A program made the position numbers and the translations under genes. 64,000 nucleotides of DNA from NCBI RefSeq assembly GCF_014644435.1, contig NZ_BMKR01000004.1, forward strand, positions 186,001 through 250,000. The letters are read 5' to 3'. Below are positions 60,152 through 64,000 of the stretch, piece after piece (position 1 is the stretch's first letter; every line of letters starts with the position of its first letter). This stretch comes from Paenibacillus albidus (GTDB lineage: Bacteria > Bacillota > Bacilli > Paenibacillales > Paenibacillaceae). Under the pieces are notes generated by a model. It ran no database searches and was not told where the DNA came from. It was given only the letters and a program-made list of their open reading frames with translations.

Positions 60152-60309
60152 CCTGAACTCCTTTGCAAACGTTTTATTTATAGTATACCTGATCTTATTT
60201 ATCAATTACATCTTAGTTTTATACAAAAACAACTTAGTTCCCTTCATGTTCTTTCCCTCAGAAAAGGGTTATTCTCATAACATAAACTCATATGGGGAAG
60301 TGACTAGGT

Positions 60310-61476
60310 TTGGAGACAACAGTCCGCTTTGGAATTATAGGAATCGGCAATATGGGCCGGGCGCATGCGCTTAGTCTGCTGGAAGAAATCCAGGGTGCCG
60401 AGCTGGCCGCCGTTTGTGACCTGCGTCCAGAAAGTCTGGAATGGGCCGGGGAGCATTTGCCGGATCATGTGCTGAAATTCAGTCATACGGGCGATTTATT
60501 CACATCGGGGGCTATTGATGCCGTCTTAATCTCCACCCCGCATTATGATCACCCGACTCTTGCTGTTGAAGCTTTTAAGCATGGGCTTCACGTCCTGGTG
60601 GAGAAGCCGGCGGGTGTATATACCAAAGCCGTACAGGAAATGAATGATGCCGCCGCTGAGTCGGACCGGATCTTTGGCATTATGTACAATCAGCGCACCA
60701 ATCCGCTTTATCAGAAACTTCGCGACTTGATAGGTTCGGGGGAGCTCGGGGAGATCCGCCGGACGAACTGGATTATTACCAATTGGTACCGCTCTCAGAG
60801 CTACTATGATTCGGGCGGCTGGCGTGCAACCTGGGCAGGTGAAGGCGGCGGAGTACTGCTGAATCAGGACCCGCATCAGCTGGATTTGTGGCAGTGGACC
60901 ACAGGAATGATGCCTACACGGGTTAGAGCCTTTTGCCAATTTGGCAAATACCGCAAGATTGAAGTCGAAGATGATGTGACCGCTTATGTGGAATATGAGA
61001 ACGGGGCAACCGGCCTGTTCGTGACGACTACCGGTGAAGCGCCGGGGACCAACCGGTTCGAAGTGACGGGCGACAACGGTAAAATTGTACTGGAAGACGG
61101 GAAGCTGACCTTCTGGCGCCTCCGTACGCCTGAGCCGCAGTTTAACGCTGAATACAAGGGGGGATTTGGCTCGCCGGAATGCTGGAAATGTGAAATTCCG
61201 GTCGAATCTGGCGATGGAGGCCAGCATAAGGGCATTCTGCGCAATTTCACGAATGCCATTCTGAAAGGGACGCCGCTTTTGGCTCCGGGTGAAGAGGGGA
61301 TCCTGGGTCTGACCCTTTCCAATGCCATATATCTCTCCGCCTGGACCGACAACTGGGTAGAGCTGCCGATTGATGCGGATTTGTTCTATGAGAAGCTCGC
61401 GGAGAAGATTCAAAGATCCAACTTTCAAAAGGATGGTACCCAGGGCGCAACTCTGGATGTTTCGGGAACCCACTAA
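60310..61476 (+). CDS. Gfo/Idh/MocA-family oxidoreductase
   Basis: A 388-residue NAD(P)-dependent enzyme starting at TTG 60310 (GGGGAAG upstream). RFGIIGIGNMGRAHALSLL is the Rossmann motif, VLVEKPAGVYTKAVQEM the nicotinamide-side motif and GGVLLNQDPHQLDLWQWTTG the catalytic helix with Asp and His. It resembles enzymes acting on inositol, glucose or uronic acid derivatives. It is the first gene of a cluster with a sugar epimerase/isomerase and two more family members, which suggests stepwise oxidation of one sugar. Confidence 0.92.
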   Translation: METTVRFGIIGIGNMGRAHALSLLEEIQGAELAAVCDLRPESLEWAGEHLPDHVLKFSHTGDLFTSGAIDAVLISTPHYDHPTLAVEAFKHGLHVLVEKPAGVYTKAVQEMNDAAAESDRIFGIMYNQRTNPLYQKLRDLIGSGELGEIRRTNWIITNWYRSQSYYDSGGWRATWAGEGGGVLLNQDPHQLDLWQWTTGMMPTRVRAFCQFGKYRKIEVEDDVTAYVEYENGATGLFVTTTGEAPGTNRFEVTGDNGKIVLEDGKLTFWRLRTPEPQFNAEYKGGFGSPECWKCEIPVESGDGGQHKGILRNFTNAILKGTPLLAPGEEGILGLTLSNAIYLSAWTDNWVELPIDADLFYEKLAEKIQRSNFQKDGTQGATLDVSGTH

Positions 61477-61509
61477 CTTTCCCATACAAATGATGCAGAG
61501 AGGATTGAT

Positions 61510-62292
61510 ATGATGAAACGCTCAACGATTGCTGTTCAATTATATACTCTTCGTGAATATACCCAGACCCCCGAGGGCCTCAGAAGCACATTTCAAAAGC
61601 TTGCCGACATTGGCTATCAAGCCGTTCAGGTGTCGGGAATCGGTCCGATAGATCCGAAGCTGGTCAAGGAGTACGCCGACGAATCGGGCCTGACCATCTG
61701 TGCGACCCATGTACCCTGGAATCGTCTGCAGAATGATCTGGATGCGCTTGCAAAGGAGCATTTGCTGTGGAACTGCAAATATATTGGCCTCGGCGCACTC
61801 CCTGCTGAATACCGGAGCAGCCTCGAAGGTTACCGCTCTTTTGCCCGAATCGCTTCCGGCATTGCCCGCACGCTGAAAGATAAATATGATTTGCATTTCA
61901 TTTACCATAATCATGATTTTGAGTTTGAACGTTTTGAAGGGACTACGGCGCTGGAGCTGATGGTAAAGGAGACGTTACCTGAAGACGTCGGCTTTGAACT
62001 GGACTTGTATTGGGTACAGGCCGGGGGCGGAAGTCCGGTGGAATGGATACACAAGGTGGGCGGCAGGATGAAGGTAGTTCACCTCAAGGATATGGTTATT
62101 GCCGATGGAAAGCAGGTATTTGCCGAGATCGGCGAGGGAAACATGGACTATCCAGCAATTATTGAGGCCTGCCGCGATACGGGAGTAGAGTGGTATGTGG
62201 TTGAGCAGGATGTCTGCCGCCGCGACCCGTTTGAAAGTGTGAAGATCAGCCTGGATTACCTGCTGCCTTATGCAAAGGAGGATTCCTTGTGA
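61510..62292 (+). CDS. Sugar phosphate isomerase/epimerase-type TIM barrel (IolE/IolI-like)
   Basis: A 260-residue protein from one of two adjacent ATGs (61510, 61513). AVQLYTLREYTQTPEG, DIGYQAVQVSGIG, FIYHNHDFEFERFEG, GFELDLYWVQAGG, MKVVHLKDM and AEIGEGNMDYPAII carry the His, Glu and Asp metal ligands of the xylose-isomerase-like superfamily. It probably isomerises or epimerises a keto-sugar made by the oxidoreductases around it. Its stop overlaps the next start. Confidence 0.9.
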   Translation: MMKRSTIAVQLYTLREYTQTPEGLRSTFQKLADIGYQAVQVSGIGPIDPKLVKEYADESGLTICATHVPWNRLQNDLDALAKEHLLWNCKYIGLGALPAEYRSSLEGYRSFARIASGIARTLKDKYDLHFIYHNHDFEFERFEGTTALELMVKETLPEDVGFELDLYWVQAGGGSPVEWIHKVGGRMKVVHLKDMVIADGKQVFAEIGEGNMDYPAIIEACRDTGVEWYVVEQDVCRRDPFESVKISLDYLLPYAKEDSL

Positions 62293-63377
62293 GCAGGAAA
62301 GACGGAATGATGTATGCCCCTTCCCATGAAAGCAAACCTGTTGTAAAACCCGGCGAATTTGTTATCGCCGCCATGGCCCTGGATCACGGTCATATTTATG
62401 GTATGTGCAATGGGCTGGTCGAAGCGGGAGCACAGTTGAAGTGGGTATATGATCCTGATCCCGCCAAAGTAAAGGCATTCCTGGAACGTTATCCGGGCGC
62501 TCTGCCCGCCCGCTCTGCCGCTGAAATCCTGGAGGACCCCGAGGTGCATCTCGTGGCCGCTGCCGCTGTTCCTTCCGAACGTGGTCCGCTGGGTGTGAAG
62601 GTTATGGGGGCCGGCAAAGATTATTTTACGGACAAAGCTCCTTTTACATCGCTGGAACAGCTGGGAGCTGCCCGCATTCAGGCCGAGTCCACCAAGCAGA
62701 AATATATGGTGTATTACAGCGAGCGGCTTCATGTAGAGAGTGCTGTATATGCAGGAGAGCTGATCCGGCAAGGTGCGATTGGCCGCGTTCTCCAGGTCAT
62801 CGGGATGGGGCCGCACCGCTTAAATGCCCCCAGCCGTCCGGACTGGTTCTTCCAGCGCGAGAAATATGGCGGAATTTTGTGCGATATCGGGAGCCATCAG
62901 ATAGAGCAGTTTCTCTTTTATAGCGGCTGCCGGGAGGCTACGGTACTTCACAGCAAAGTCGCCAACTATAATAACAGTGCCTACCCGGAACTGGAGGACT
63001 TTGGAGATGCAACCCTGGTGGGAGACAACGGGGCTACGCAATATTTTCGTGTAGACTGGTTTACGCCGGACGGTCTGGGAACCTGGGGGGATGGCCGTAC
63101 CATCATCATGGGGACCAAAGGTTATATCGAGCTGCGAAAATACAGTGACATTGCCCGTTCAAATACGGGGGATCATGTGTATTGGGTGGATTCGCAAGGG
63201 GAGCATTATGAGCAGGTAAGGGGGAAGATCGGTTTTCCTTTCTTCGGGGAGCTGATCCTGGACTGCCTGCATCGGACGGAGCATGCCATGACGCAAGCCC
63301 ATGCCTTCAAAGCGGCAGAATTATGTCTTATCGCTCAGGCTCAGGCTGTCAATCTGACACCCGAGACCTTAAGATAA
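62289..63377 (+). CDS. Gfo/Idh/MocA-family oxidoreductase, divergent
   Basis: A 362-residue product starting at GTG 62289 (AAGGAGG 7 bp upstream), overlapping the isomerase gene. The N-terminal motif is altered: FVIAAMALDHGHIYGMCNGLVEAG in place of GxGxxG. YFTDKAPFTSLEQL replaces the usual EKP motif, and GGILCDIGSHQIEQFLFYSG is the catalytic helix. Such variants are known in sugar clusters of Paenibacillus-type bacteria. Cofactor binding may therefore differ from the classic members on either side. Confidence 0.86.
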   Translation: MSRKDGMMYAPSHESKPVVKPGEFVIAAMALDHGHIYGMCNGLVEAGAQLKWVYDPDPAKVKAFLERYPGALPARSAAEILEDPEVHLVAAAAVPSERGPLGVKVMGAGKDYFTDKAPFTSLEQLGAARIQAESTKQKYMVYYSERLHVESAVYAGELIRQGAIGRVLQVIGMGPHRLNAPSRPDWFFQREKYGGILCDIGSHQIEQFLFYSGCREATVLHSKVANYNNSAYPELEDFGDATLVGDNGATQYFRVDWFTPDGLGTWGDGRTIIMGTKGYIELRKYSDIARSNTGDHVYWVDSQGEHYEQVRGKIGFPFFGELILDCLHRTEHAMTQAHAFKAAELCLIAQAQAVNLTPETLR

Positions 63378-63415
63378 CAACGCGCCGACATAATGAAGAT
63401 CGGATGGTGCTATAG

Positions 63416-64000
63416 ATGAAAGAACTTGGAGCAGCCATTATCGGCTGCGGAGCCATATTCCCCTTGCATGCCAAGGCGATTCAGGCCACAAAGGGAGTGA
63501 CACTGCTAGCGGCTGTAGACCGGGAGGTTTCCTTAGCAGAGCAGGCAGGACACGAATTCGGTTGCCTGGCTGTAAGTGATTACCGCGAGCTGCTGAGCAA
63601 TCCGGATATAGACGTTGTGCATTTATGCACTCCCCATCACTTGCATGCAGAAATGGCCATTGAATTCCTGGCTGCGGGCAAACATGTGCTCACCGAGAAA
63701 CCGATGGCCGTCAACCTGGCTGCGGCGCAGCGTATGCTTGAAGCGGAGAAGCGCAGTAATGCACAGCTCGGCATCGTATTCCAGAACCGTTATAACGAGG
63801 CTTCGCTTAGCATCAAAAAGATCATAGAATCCGGACAATTGGGCCAGCTGGTGTGTATGAAAGGCATTGTTACTTGGCACAGGAGCAAAGAGTATTACAC
63901 AGGTAGTCCATGGCGGGGCCGTACTGAAACCGAAGGCGGCGGCGTGCTGATGAACCAGACCATCCATACGCTCGATCTGCTGCAATGGTTCGGCGGGGAA
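63416..64000 (+). CDS. Gfo/Idh/MocA-family oxidoreductase (3'-truncated by window)
   Basis: The frame from ATG 63416 stays open to the window end (195 codons). It begins KELGAAIIGCGAIFPLHAKAI and has STPHHLHA-like LCTPHHLHAEMAIEFL, HVLTEKPMAVNLAAAQRML and GGGVLMNQTIHTLDLLQWFGG, all standard for the family. The ribosome site is weak. It is the third family member in this cluster and the fourth in the window; the C-terminal third lies outside. Confidence 0.9.
   Translation, partial: MKELGAAIIGCGAIFPLHAKAIQATKGVTLLAAVDREVSLAEQAGHEFGCLAVSDYRELLSNPDIDVVHLCTPHHLHAEMAIEFLAAGKHVLTEKPMAVNLAAAQRMLEAEKRSNAQLGIVFQNRYNEASLSIKKIIESGQLGQLVCMKGIVTWHRSKEYYTGSPWRGRTETEGGGVLMNQTIHTLDLLQWFGGE

Noticed and set aside
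60163..60178. CcpA cre site before the AraC gene
   Set aside because: TTGCAAACGTTTTAT matches only the left half of the cre consensus; the right-hand CA is missing.

Overview
The window looks like chromosome of a Paenibacillus or close relative (Bacillales, endospore former). This is inferred from gene content and style: moderate GC, strong AGGAGG-type ribosome binding sites, frequent TTG/GTG starts, LplA-type sugar lipoprotein with paired permeases, membrane-anchored AraC regulator, DUF1657/DUF421 and YheC/D-like spore-type proteins, a collagen-like BclA-type protein and several pectinases. I see no rRNA, tRNA, CRISPR array or intact insertion sequence.

Layout. 0-5.5 kb: end of an ABC exporter, a 51-bp tandem repeat array, DUF1657 and DUF421 genes, a methyltransferase/saccharopine-dehydrogenase-like pair and a LuxR-type regulator. 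5.8-9.2 kb: two secreted pectate lyases (PL9 and PL1). 9.4-14 kb: an aldo/keto reductase and a MoxR-DUF58-DUF4129 operon, then a second 51-bp array in the opposite orientation. 14.5-15.6 kb: azlCD. 15.9-32.2 kb: a ten-gene pectin/rhamnogalacturonan utilisation operon (two permeases, lipoprotein, Gfo/Idh/MocA oxidoreductase, two GH105 hydrolases, membrane AraC sensor-regulator, two other glycosidases, PL22 oligogalacturonate lyase), closed by a clear terminator. 32.3-38.3 kb: a secreted protein of repeated beta-type domains with a MacAB-like ABC transporter and adaptor. 38.3-49.1 kb: NagZ, ferritin, TetR-DUF418, CDF efflux protein, NrtR-like and NADAR genes, a pentapeptide-repeat protein that lacks a normal start codon, a YkuE-like phosphoesterase and a MarR-NmrA pair. 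49.2-53.5 kb: merR followed by a heme sensing and relief system (hssR-hssS-hrtB-hrtA) with a recognisable HssR box. 54-64 kb: a Zn-ribbon/deoxyribosyltransferase-like protein, a GntR-uxuA(remnant)-uxuB locus, a YheC/D-like ATP-grasp gene divergent from the collagen-like gene, and an AraC regulator divergent from an oxidoreductase/isomerase sugar cluster cut by the window end.

How it fits together. Secreted PL9 and PL1 lyases would cut pectin outside the cell. The LplA-type transporter would import unsaturated oligomers, and the cytosolic GH105, GH95, six-hairpin and PL22 enzymes would finish them. The hexuronate branch here is damaged: uxuA is reduced to a 78-codon remnant while uxuB and its GntR regulator look intact.

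Most unusual items: a two-hairpin 51-bp repeat family at three loci with paired changes between hairpin arms; the uxuA remnant with two in-frame internal deletions; the pentapeptide gene apparently starting at ATT or ATC; the NrtR-like/NADAR pair; and the four-gene surface-protein/ABC operon behind three phased GGTTACAA-like boxes. Function calls rest on motif and family recognition by eye; no database search was run.
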